Assembly: GCA_937889015.1 (NCBI GenBank)
Contig: CALARR010000163.1
Location: forward strand, 1-12,190
Direction of reading: 5' to 3'
DNA: 12,190 bases
Origin: an uncultured Planctomycetales bacterium
GTDB taxonomy: Bacteria > Planctomycetota > Planctomycetia > Pirellulales > Thermoguttaceae
A program made the position numbers and the translations under genes. Below the pieces are notes generated by a model that was not told the DNA's origin, made no database searches, and saw nothing but the letters and a program-made list of their open reading frames with translations. This document shows, piece after piece, positions 1-5,800 of the stretch. The stretch's first letter is position 1. Each line of letters starts with the position of its first letter.

Positions 1-66
1 GCGGACCTCGTCCAACAGGCCGCTGGCATAGGTCTTGGTGACGATCCGGTGGTTGTGCCCGTCGTT
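1..66 (-). pseudogene. RHS/YD-repeat protein remnant, distal fragment
   Basis: On the minus strand these bases read DGHNHRIVTKTYASGLLDE followed by VR at the window edge. This matches the part of RHS/YD-repeat proteins usually written YDGxNRRIVKKTYxxGxLDExRH, which lies just before the conserved YYS(D)xWQVLEE segment. There is no start codon and the RHS-like reading breaks down rightward (plus coordinates above about 66). It continues past the left edge, so the gene may go on outside the window. It lies downstream, in minus-strand order, of the fragment at 385-595, which is the order expected in an RHS core. I read both as pieces of one decayed gene. The family call comes from recognising the motif, not from a search. 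Confidence 0.6.
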
Positions 67-114
67 GCCGGTGCAGGCCGTCGTCGTCGCAGAAAAGCGT
101 TCGGCCCCTTGCAT

Positions 115-142
115 TTTTCGTGCCCTTCGTGGCCTTCGTGGT
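115..142 (-). repeat. ACGAAGG-type intergenic repeat, left arm
   Basis: Read on the minus strand, this stretch has ACGAAGG at 139-133 and 130-124 with a 9-bp period, and a degenerate third unit ACGAAAA at 121-115. Its outer end, ACCACGAAGG (142-133), recurs exactly on the plus strand at 337-346, so the two copies face each other. Repeats of this wording are common between genes in many environmental bacterial genomes. Their function is not established. Confidence 0.65.
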
Positions 143-188
143 ATTTGTCCTGTCCGATCGCGGCCCTAGGTCGCGCCGGGTTCCTCCG

Positions 189-224
189 GGTTCATCCGCG
201 TCCATCTGCGTCCATCTGCGGTTC
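189..224 (-). repeat. ACGCAGAT-type 10-bp tandem repeat, left arm
   Basis: On the plus strand the unit TCCATCTGCG occurs exactly twice (201-210 and 211-220), preceded by a degenerate unit TTCATCCGCG (191-200). The minus-strand reading is CGCAGATGGA in tandem. A copy in the opposite orientation lies at 250-275. Neither supports a protein reading, and this stretch separates two RHS fragments. Confidence 0.7.
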
Positions 225-249
225 TGACTGCCTGATCGGGCAACCGCCG

Positions 250-275
250 ATGTACGCGGATATACGCAGATACGG
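250..275 (+). repeat. ACGCAGAT-type 10-bp tandem repeat, right arm
   Basis: Two 10-bp units read GTACGCGGAT (252-261) and ATACGCAGAT (262-271), followed by the partial unit ACGG. They share the core CGCRGAT with the minus-strand units at 189-224, so the pair is inverted around about position 237. It lies in non-coding sequence. Confidence 0.6.
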
Positions 276-333
276 CAGGACACCCGACGCGCTGTAACCA
301 CGGTTGTGCGCCGCGCGGTTGAGAACAAACGGA

Positions 334-378
334 GGGACCACGAAGGACGCCTGTATGAAGCAAGAAGTCACGAAGGCC
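334..378 (+). repeat. ACGAAGG-type intergenic repeat, right arm
   Basis: ACCACGAAGG at 337-346 is the exact reverse complement of 133-142. A second unit, CACGAAGGCC, lies at 369-378. The arm is less regular than the left one. It abuts the 3' edge of the RHS fragment at 385-595, so the repeat array fills the gap between RHS pieces. Confidence 0.5.
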
Positions 379-384
379 GATCCA

Positions 385-595
385 ACGGCCGCCGGTGATT
401 CGCCCGATCCCGTTGACCCGGTTGTGCTGGCGCGTCTGGGCCGCGTTCAACCGGCCGCGCTGCAGGTCCATGAGCTGGTGCATGCCGTCGGCGTAGCCGA
501 CCTTGGGCGTGGTCGAACTATTCATGGCGGCGCGCGTGCTCCTGAGAATCGGAGACCACCTGACCGAAGGCATTGTACGTCCGAAGGGTGTGGCA
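385..595 (-). pseudogene. RHS/YD-repeat protein remnant, frameshifted and deleted
   Basis: Two minus-strand frames carry RHS-like text. From 583 to 533 the reading is RTYNAFGQVVSDSQEHA and then runs into a stop at 518-520. A shifted frame from 525 reads NSSTTPKVGYADGMHQLMDL, then QRGRLNAAQT, then RQHNRVNGIGRITGGRWI. In intact RHS proteins the TTPKVGYAYADG segment and the YDGMHQLxDMxRGxLNA segment are far apart, as are the LNA and TRxHNxVNEIT segments. The reading therefore shows one frameshift (about 526-535) and two internal deletions with junctions at GYADG and AAQTRQ. It is not expected to make a product. The family call rests on motif recall. The deletion model is inferred from the usual RHS order. 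Confidence 0.6.
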
Positions 596-623
596 CGCAA
601 GGGTGTTTGGCAGCACGCCCTTT

Positions 624-652
624 TTGCATGTCGACCGGCGCACGCTTACAAT
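624..652 (+). promoter_or_regulatory. Sigma-70-type promoter
   Basis: TTGCAT (624-629) and TACAAT (647-652) are separated by exactly 17 bp. The first matches the -35 consensus TTGACA at four of six positions, and the second matches the -10 consensus TATAAT at five of six. It points toward the gene at 850 and lies just past the edge of the RHS debris, which fits a role as the promoter of the three-gene plus-strand block. Predicted transcription start is about 659. Confidence 0.6.
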
Positions 653-837
653 GGCCCGCGTTGGCCCATGGATCTCTGCGTTGTCTGCAGACCTGGGCGG
701 CCAGCGGAAGGTCCGAAGAACCCGGCTTCCGCCACGCCCCTCGGTCGATGCCCGGCCTTCAGTCCACGGACAATGCAGGAGCCAATAGGACTGCCGCTGT
801 TCCTGGTCCACCCTTCCCTGCCCTGCGCCTACCTTGC

Positions 838-841
838 GGAG
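838..841 (+). promoter_or_regulatory. Shine-Dalgarno GGAG
   Basis: GGAG lies 8 bases before the ATG at 850. It favours this start over the long in-frame upstream extension toward 304, which runs through repeats and RHS debris. Confidence 0.6.
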
Positions 842-849
842 ACCACCCC

Positions 850-1800
850 ATGCTCAGATCGGTCGCGTCCTTGGTCGTTGTTCTGCTGTTGGCGCCCGCC
901 GCGCCGGCCCAGGAGCTTCCGCCAGGTGAGGGCCTGGGCGAGGCCAACAAGGAACGGCTGCTCCTGGAAGACATGGAGGATCTGCGCGACTGGAGCAACG
1001 GATCGCCCGTGGAATCGACCATTTCCCAGTCCAGCAAACACGTCCAAACAGGCAAGTACTCGCTGCTGTTCGCCAACCGCGTGGATCACACGCAGGGCGA
1101 GACCAAGTACCCCATCGGCTGGCCCCGGATCAACAAGGACCTCGTCAAAGCCAAGCTCAGCGATTGGTCGGAGTACGATTTCTTCGAGTGCTGGATCTAC
1201 ACCGAGACCAACCGGCCGACATTGCCCAACACGCCGCTGAGCGTCAGTTTCGCCCATACGGGCCAGAAACGCTCGACCAGCGCGATCCTCCGCGAACTGA
1301 AGAAGGACCAATGGGTCAAAGTCTTGATCCCGGTGACCAAGCTCGATGATCCCAAGGATGTGCAGCGGATCCAGTTTAATTTCTCCGAATCGAACTATCA
1401 GCACGGTGACCGGGTCGACTTCTACATCAGCGATCTGGTGCTGACGCGGTACGTTCAACCGGCGGTGAACACGTTCGGATTGGATCGCCAGGTGCTGTAC
1501 AGCAACGACCGCGCCTTGACGGCCCAGTATTCGCTGGTGGGACGCCAAGGCCTGGAGAGCCTGACGGTCGAATTGGAGATCGGACTGGAGCCAGGCAAAG
1601 GCGCGGCTCGGGCCAGCGGCAAACCACCGCAAAGGCGGCCCGGACAAGTGGCCCCACAGGCCGAACTGCCGTTGCGGTTGACCAAACCGCTCAGGCCGGG
1701 CGAGTACTGGGCTCAGTTGCGATTGCGCGCCCAGGACGGAAAAGTCGTGGACCAAAAAGCAACCACGCTGCGAGTCATCCCGGGCGTGGTGGAGAAGTAA
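850..1800 (+). CDS. Secreted CBM-like/Ig-like beta-sandwich protein
   Basis: This 316-residue protein starts with a clear signal peptide: MLRS, a hydrophobic VASLVVVLLLA core, and a likely cleavage after APA at residue 20. Residues about 30-190 begin LLLEDMEDLRDWSNG and contain alternating strands, including FFECWIYTETN, WVKVLIPVTKL and RVDFYISDLVLTRY. This is the pattern of a galactose-binding-like (CBM-type) beta-sandwich. Residues about 200-310 look like an Ig-like sandwich (YSLVGRQGLESLTVELEIGL, then PGEYWAQLRLRAQDGKVVD). No catalytic motif is seen, so a binding or accessory role on extracellular carbohydrate is inferred. The start at 850 is set by the signal peptide and the GGAG 8 bases before it. 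It is the first gene after the promoter at 624-652, and the GH123-like gene follows after 219 bp. The exact CBM family is unknown. Confidence 0.75.
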   Translation: MLRSVASLVVVLLLAPAAPAQELPPGEGLGEANKERLLLEDMEDLRDWSNGSPVESTISQSSKHVQTGKYSLLFANRVDHTQGETKYPIGWPRINKDLVKAKLSDWSEYDFFECWIYTETNRPTLPNTPLSVSFAHTGQKRSTSAILRELKKDQWVKVLIPVTKLDDPKDVQRIQFNFSESNYQHGDRVDFYISDLVLTRYVQPAVNTFGLDRQVLYSNDRALTAQYSLVGRQGLESLTVELEIGLEPGKGAARASGKPPQRRPGQVAPQAELPLRLTKPLRPGEYWAQLRLRAQDGKVVDQKATTLRVIPGVVEK

Positions 1801-1815
1801 GAACTTGGCTGAGAA

Positions 1816-1837
1816 CCGCCCCAACCACCTCGGGCGG
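1816..1837 (+). other. Weak GC hairpin after the first gene
   Basis: CCGCCC (1816-1821) and GGGCGG (1832-1837) can pair over a 10-base loop, starting 16 bases after the stop. No run of T follows, so it is not a classical intrinsic terminator. It could be an attenuator or just chance in GC-rich DNA. The rest of the 219-bp gap to 2020 holds no promoter I can support. Confidence 0.25.
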
Positions 1838-1988
1838 CCCAGCCGCACTGATCTGCCGACAGGTTTTAGGACCGGCTCCAAGAGACGCACTCGACCGAGA
1901 GAAGGACCTCGCGGGATCGCCGCCTTCCCCCTTCGCATACGACCGCTCAAACACACCCGGAACCTGGGACGCATCCCGGACTGGGCGC

Positions 1989-2012
1989 CACCAACCACTA
2001 ACCACAAGCTGC
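1989..2012 (+). repeat. Short CCAACCACTAACCACAAG-type repeat before the GH123-like gene
   Basis: The sequence CCACCAACCACTAACCACAA directly precedes the start at 2020. It carries CCA-A/T-ACCAC units in an imperfect 7-bp period. Such ACCACTA strings are often seen as low-complexity intergenic filler in Planctomycetota-like genomes. It sits where a Shine-Dalgarno sequence would be expected, and none is visible. Confidence 0.35.
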
Positions 2013-2019
2013 TGACCCC

Positions 2020-4347
2020 ATGAACACTCCCTGCATCCTCCTGCTGTCGATTTGGCTGGCGTCGGCCCCTTCCGGGAACCGGGTCTACAAGTTGGACGCG
2101 GGCAGCGAAAGCTCGCCGCTGCGCGACGGTTTCGCGGCTCTGACGGCCAAGTCGGCGTACAGCGCGCAGACCGGCTTCGGCTGGAAGTCGCCGACCGGAT
2201 TGAAGACGCACTATCAGGCCTACCAACGCGAATGGAAACACAATGAGAGCCGGGGACGCGCGGAGCCGCCGCCGATCTACGCCAACGAATTGACCTGCGA
2301 CGCGATCTATAGCGACCAGCCCAACACGCTGCTCGTCGACCTGCCCGATGGGCGCTATACGGTCTGGCTGCTGTGCGGCCGGAGCGAAGGATCGAAGTCG
2401 AGCTTCTTCTGGTTCGACGTGTCGGCAGGCAGCGCGCAAGCCACGCTGAAGATCCCGGGGCCCTTCATCTTCCACAAACAGGTGTTCCAGATCGACGTCC
2501 GCGCGGGACAACTGGCCCTCCAATTCACGCCCAAGACGCTCTGGGTCCTGGCCGGCCTGGTGATTTGCCCCTTCGAACAGGAAGCGGCCCTGCGTGCCGA
2601 GTTCCTCAATGGCTTGGAGCAGGAGATCTGGTTCCTTCCCCCGGACGTGGCGGCCAAGTGGCGCAAAGTGGAACGCATCGACGACCGCACGCCAGCCGAG
2701 TTCAGCCCAGCCGATCGCCAGCGAGGCTATGCCCTGTTTGCCCGGCATTGGTCCGAGGTCATCTATCCCCACACGTTGCCACGCGCCGCGGAGTTGAACC
2801 CGGACCTGACCGTCTTCGCTTCGTTGGGGGAGTACGAGCCGCTCACCTTCACCATCCATCCCTTGGGCAACGTGGGACGCACGCAAGTGCGCGTGGGCCC
2901 GCTGCGCTGCGGGGCGGCGGTGCTGCCGGCCGAGAATGTCGATGTCCGCTACGTGCGTTACATGAACGTCCGCCCCAACTACAGCACCTACTACCTGTAT
3001 CATACGGCCCCCGACGTGTTGGAACACAAGGAAGCCGTCTCGCTGGTCCAGGGCACGAACCAGACGGTGTGGATCACGGTCAAAGTCCCCCAGGACGCAC
3101 AGCCCGGCGTGTACGAAGGCCGAATCACGGTACAACCCGAGGCGGGCCAGCCGGCCGAGGTGCCGCTGAAGGTTCGCGTGCTGCCCATCCGCCTGCGCGC
3201 CAACCCCGAGCACATCTACGGCGCCTACTACCATGATCCGCTCAGCGGCATTCGTTCCGACAACCATCCCCTGCTGAACGAGTACCTGCAGCGCAAGGCC
3301 GAATTGGAGCGGCAGGACATGGTTGCGCATGGCATGAATAGCCACGTCAGCGCGGTGACCGGCCTGACGCGCGACGCCGACGGCAATTGGACTTGCGACG
3401 GCACCGAGACCGAGAGCCGCATCGCCCTGGATCGCAAGTACGGTCTGGCCGACAAGCCCTTGGTGGTCAGCTTTCCCGTGGGACACTGGTACTCCCGATT
3501 GGTCGACAAACAGGGCCTGGGCAGCCACATGCGTTTGGTGCGCGACGACGTGCCCCAGTCCTTCTTCGACGAAGTGACCAAGATGGTCGAGGCCATCCAG
3601 CGCGAGAAACAGAAGTACCAGTGGCCCGAGTTGTTGTACTACCCCATCGACGAACCGAGCACGCACGAGGCCTCGGTGCGGTTCATGGTCAACGTGCTGA
3701 AGGCCATCAAACGCGTGCCGGGCGTGCGAACCTACGTCACGGCCGACCCATCGCACGAGCAGTTCGCGCCCATGTGGCCGTATGTGGACGTGTGGTGCTG
3801 CCAGCCGTTCGTCTGGGACTGCGACACGGTCCGGCGACTCTCGAAGGAAAAGAACATCGAGTTCTGGTGCTATCCCAATCACATCAGCGGCGAAAACGAC
3901 CACACGCCCGTGCGCGGAGCGCGAATGACGTTCGGTTTCGGCTTCTGGAAGTCCGGCTTCCGCACGCTGATCCCCTGGATCTATTCGGCCAGCGTGGGCG
4001 ACCCGTGGAACTACCTTGACGGCACCAGCCAGGACTTCATGGTCCGCTCGACGGACGACGGCGATCCGGTGCCGGTGGCTCTCTGGGAAGCCTTCCGCGA
4101 AGGGATCGACGACGGGCGTTACTTGTACACCCTCGAGCAACTGGTGGCCGAAGGGCAGCGCGCAGGCGGCCCGGCGGCGCAGGCCGCCGACCAGGCTCAG
4201 AAGGAAATCAGGGGCCTGTGGGACGCGATTCGCACACAGGAAAAGTACAAATACGATAACCTGTGGAGCGGCGCCGATTTTGACGCGAGGCGCTGGCTCT
4301 TGGCCCTGAAGATCCTGGAGTTGCAGAAGGTCTTGGGGGCCAAATGA
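2020..4347 (+). CDS. Secreted GH123/DUF4091-like glycoside hydrolase
   Basis: This 775-residue protein has a short signal peptide (MNTPCILLLSIWLASA, cleavage near residue 16). Residues about 20-190 look like a carbohydrate-binding beta-sandwich (VYKLDAGSESSPLRDGF, then DLPDGRYTVWLLCGRSEG). Residues about 265-390 match the beta domain that precedes GH123-type catalytic domains: LGEYEPLTFTIHPLGN, then NQTVWITVKVPQDAQPGVYE. Residues about 397-770 form the TIM barrel, with YYPIDEP placing an adjacent Asp-Glu pair at 544-545 and the closing motif WEAFREGIDDGRYLYTL at 689-705. GH123 enzymes (beta-N-acetylgalactosaminidases) use an adjacent Asp-Glu pair in substrate-assisted catalysis, so the active site looks intact. 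True substrate is open, because DUF4091-like proteins are far more diverse than the characterised GH123 enzymes. No Shine-Dalgarno is visible before the ATG, and the start is chosen from the signal peptide. It is the central gene of the plus-strand block. Confidence 0.8.
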   Translation: MNTPCILLLSIWLASAPSGNRVYKLDAGSESSPLRDGFAALTAKSAYSAQTGFGWKSPTGLKTHYQAYQREWKHNESRGRAEPPPIYANELTCDAIYSDQPNTLLVDLPDGRYTVWLLCGRSEGSKSSFFWFDVSAGSAQATLKIPGPFIFHKQVFQIDVRAGQLALQFTPKTLWVLAGLVICPFEQEAALRAEFLNGLEQEIWFLPPDVAAKWRKVERIDDRTPAEFSPADRQRGYALFARHWSEVIYPHTLPRAAELNPDLTVFASLGEYEPLTFTIHPLGNVGRTQVRVGPLRCGAAVLPAENVDVRYVRYMNVRPNYSTYYLYHTAPDVLEHKEAVSLVQGTNQTVWITVKVPQDAQPGVYEGRITVQPEAGQPAEVPLKVRVLPIRLRANPEHIYGAYYHDPLSGIRSDNHPLLNEYLQRKAELERQDMVAHGMNSHVSAVTGLTRDADGNWTCDGTETESRIALDRKYGLADKPLVVSFPVGHWYSRLVDKQGLGSHMRLVRDDVPQSFFDEVTKMVEAIQREKQKYQWPELLYYPIDEPSTHEASVRFMVNVLKAIKRVPGVRTYVTADPSHEQFAPMWPYVDVWCCQPFVWDCDTVRRLSKEKNIEFWCYPNHISGENDHTPVRGARMTFGFGFWKSGFRTLIPWIYSASVGDPWNYLDGTSQDFMVRSTDDGDPVPVALWEAFREGIDDGRYLYTLEQLVAEGQRAGGPAAQAADQAQKEIRGLWDAIRTQEKYKYDNLWSGADFDARRWLLALKILELQKVLGAK

Positions 4348-4434
4348 GAGGCTGACTGCGAGTGCCGCGAGGCGTGAGAGCGCCGGGAGCCTGGCTCTTC
4401 GCCGCATCCGCGCCGCGGGCGAATCATCTATCGC

Positions 4435-4441
4435 AAGGAGG
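4435..4441 (+). promoter_or_regulatory. Strong Shine-Dalgarno AAGGAGG
   Basis: This is an exact AAGGAGG (followed by T), 4 bases before the ATG at 4446. The spacing is short, but the match is the best in the window. It fixes the start at 4446 and rules out the longer in-frame reading from 4362. Confidence 0.75.
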
Positions 4442-4445
4442 TTGC

Positions 4446-5768
4446 ATGATCGGCCGATGCCTGGCCCTCGCCGCGTTGTCATTCCTGCCGGGGACGCACT
4501 CCGCGGCCCGCGAACTGGCCGCCACGCCACAGAACGTGCATCAGCGCATCGCCGGCCTGCAGTCCGGCGATGTGCTCACGCTCCAGCCCGGCACCTACCC
4601 GGGCGGCATCTGGCTTAAGAGCCTGCACGGACGGCGCGAGGCGCCGATCACGATCCGCGGTCAGGGCCGCAAAACGGTGATCCTGGCGCAGGCGCGCACC
4701 AACTCCATCGATCTGACCGACTGCCAATGGCTGGTGATCGCCGATCTCACGTTCGACGGCCAGGGCCTCGCCGTGGATGCGATCAAGGCCGGCAAGGATA
4801 GCCGCCTCGGCTGCCATCACATCCTGATCCAGAACAACCTGATCCTCAACCACGGCGGCAGCCAGCAGACGGTGGGCGTCTCGACCAAGTCGCCCTGCTC
4901 CGACTGGACGATCCGAAGCAACACGATCGTCGGCGCGGGCACCGGTCTGTACCTGGGCAACTCCGACGGCAGCGAACCCTTTGTACGCGGCCTGATCGAA
5001 TACAACCTGGTCAGCGAGCCCATGGGCTATTGCCTGCAAATCAAGCATCAAGGCCCCCGGCCGGACGTTGCCGCCCTGCCGGCCGAGCCCAGCCGCACGA
5101 TTGTACGCTACAACTGGTTCCTGAAAAACGATCGGCGGAGCCCCGACGGCGACCGGCCGAATGTGTTGCTGGGCGGTCTTCCCAATGAGGGCCCCGGGGC
5201 CTTGGATCGCTACGAGGTCTATGGCAATCTGCTGTTTCACAATTCGCGGGAGAGCCTGATTCAGGCCACGGGCCGGGTCTCGATCCATGACAACGTGTTG
5301 GCCGACGTGCCAGGCACGGCGATCAGCATCATGCCGCACTCGGGCAAGTCGCCCAAACAGGTGCTGGTCTACCACAACACGTTCTTGCAGGTGGGCCAGG
5401 CGTTGGCGATCAGCGGCATGCGTGCCGACGCGACGACCGTCGCCGCCAACCTGGCCGTGGGCGAGGCACGCGGCTCCCAGCCCTGGCCCACCAGCAACGT
5501 CCGCCTGTCGTTAAGCGAGGCCGGGCGCGTACTGCTGGCGCCGGTGGTGCAATTGGGCCGAATGGATCTCCAGCCCCGGCAGTTCATCGCCGCCAACGTC
5601 CCGGCCGAGGTGCTGAACGCGGTCCGGGACGATGTCGACTATCAACGGGACTTCTGGGGCAACGTGCGGCAACGGTTCGAACAGGCCGGAGCCTTCGTCG
5701 CGGCCACGGCCAGCCGCCCCTTGGACGCTCAACCGCAGTGGACAAAGCCGGCCCGACCAGGACGATAG
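4446..5768 (+). CDS. Secreted right-handed parallel beta-helix protein
   Basis: This 440-residue protein has a signal peptide (MIGRCLALAALSFLPGTHSA, cleavage near residue 20-21). Residues 41-72 carry the entry motif of pectate-lyase-fold and PL6-like proteins: GDVLTLQPGTYPGGIWL followed by APITIRG. Many rungs follow with Asn at the turns: ILIQNNLILN, WTIRSNTIVG, GLIEYNLVS, TIVRYNWFL, YEVYGNLLFH, VSIHDNVLAD and VLVYHNTFLQ. The C-terminus ends with DFWGNVRQRFEQAGAF, the usual D-x-G-x-x-R...GA closing motif of these beta-helix proteins. It is probably an extracellular polysaccharide lyase or hydrolase, but no lyase-specific catalytic Lys/Arg pair can be assigned by eye and a binding-only role is possible. 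The gene starts 98 bp after the GH123-like gene and is probably in the same transcription unit. It ends 32 bp from the stop of the opposing reductase gene. Confidence 0.8.
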   Translation: MIGRCLALAALSFLPGTHSAARELAATPQNVHQRIAGLQSGDVLTLQPGTYPGGIWLKSLHGRREAPITIRGQGRKTVILAQARTNSIDLTDCQWLVIADLTFDGQGLAVDAIKAGKDSRLGCHHILIQNNLILNHGGSQQTVGVSTKSPCSDWTIRSNTIVGAGTGLYLGNSDGSEPFVRGLIEYNLVSEPMGYCLQIKHQGPRPDVAALPAEPSRTIVRYNWFLKNDRRSPDGDRPNVLLGGLPNEGPGALDRYEVYGNLLFHNSRESLIQATGRVSIHDNVLADVPGTAISIMPHSGKSPKQVLVYHNTFLQVGQALAISGMRADATTVAANLAVGEARGSQPWPTSNVRLSLSEAGRVLLAPVVQLGRMDLQPRQFIAANVPAEVLNAVRDDVDYQRDFWGNVRQRFEQAGAFVAATASRPLDAQPQWTKPARPGR

Positions 5769-5800
5769 GCTTGCCCCCTCCGCGATGCTCGGCGTGCAGT

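Larger units (their letters stand above)
606..849 (+). other. Gene-free leader before the first secreted gene
   Basis: No frame here looks like a protein. The stretch holds the promoter at 624-652, an untranslated leader of about 190 bases if transcription starts near 659, and the ribosome binding site at 838-841. I see no clear riboswitch, rho-independent hairpin or repeat in it. Confidence 0.5.

Noticed and set aside
1..605. CRISPR array suggested by the short repeats
   Set aside because: Units are 9-10 bp in tandem, with no 28-37 bp repeats and no unique spacers of regular size. They face in both orientations.
304..849. Upstream in-frame extension of the first secreted gene back to 304
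   Set aside because: It would run through the repeats and RHS debris and bury the signal peptide. The GGAG at 838-841 supports the start at 850.
1816..1837. Intrinsic terminator after the first gene
   Set aside because: The 6-bp stem has a 10-base loop and no T run. I keep it only as a weak hairpin.
4362..4445. Longer start for the beta-helix protein at 4362
   Set aside because: It adds 28 residues before a perfect signal peptide. AAGGAGG at 4435-4441 points to 4446.
829..4530. Antisense open reading frame of 1233 residues on the minus strand, across all of genes one and two and the start of the third
   Set aside because: It is a shadow of strong codon-position bias in the plus-strand genes. 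Its text is rich in Arg, His, Gln, Val and Asp without family motifs, and the plus-strand frames carry signal peptides and known motifs.
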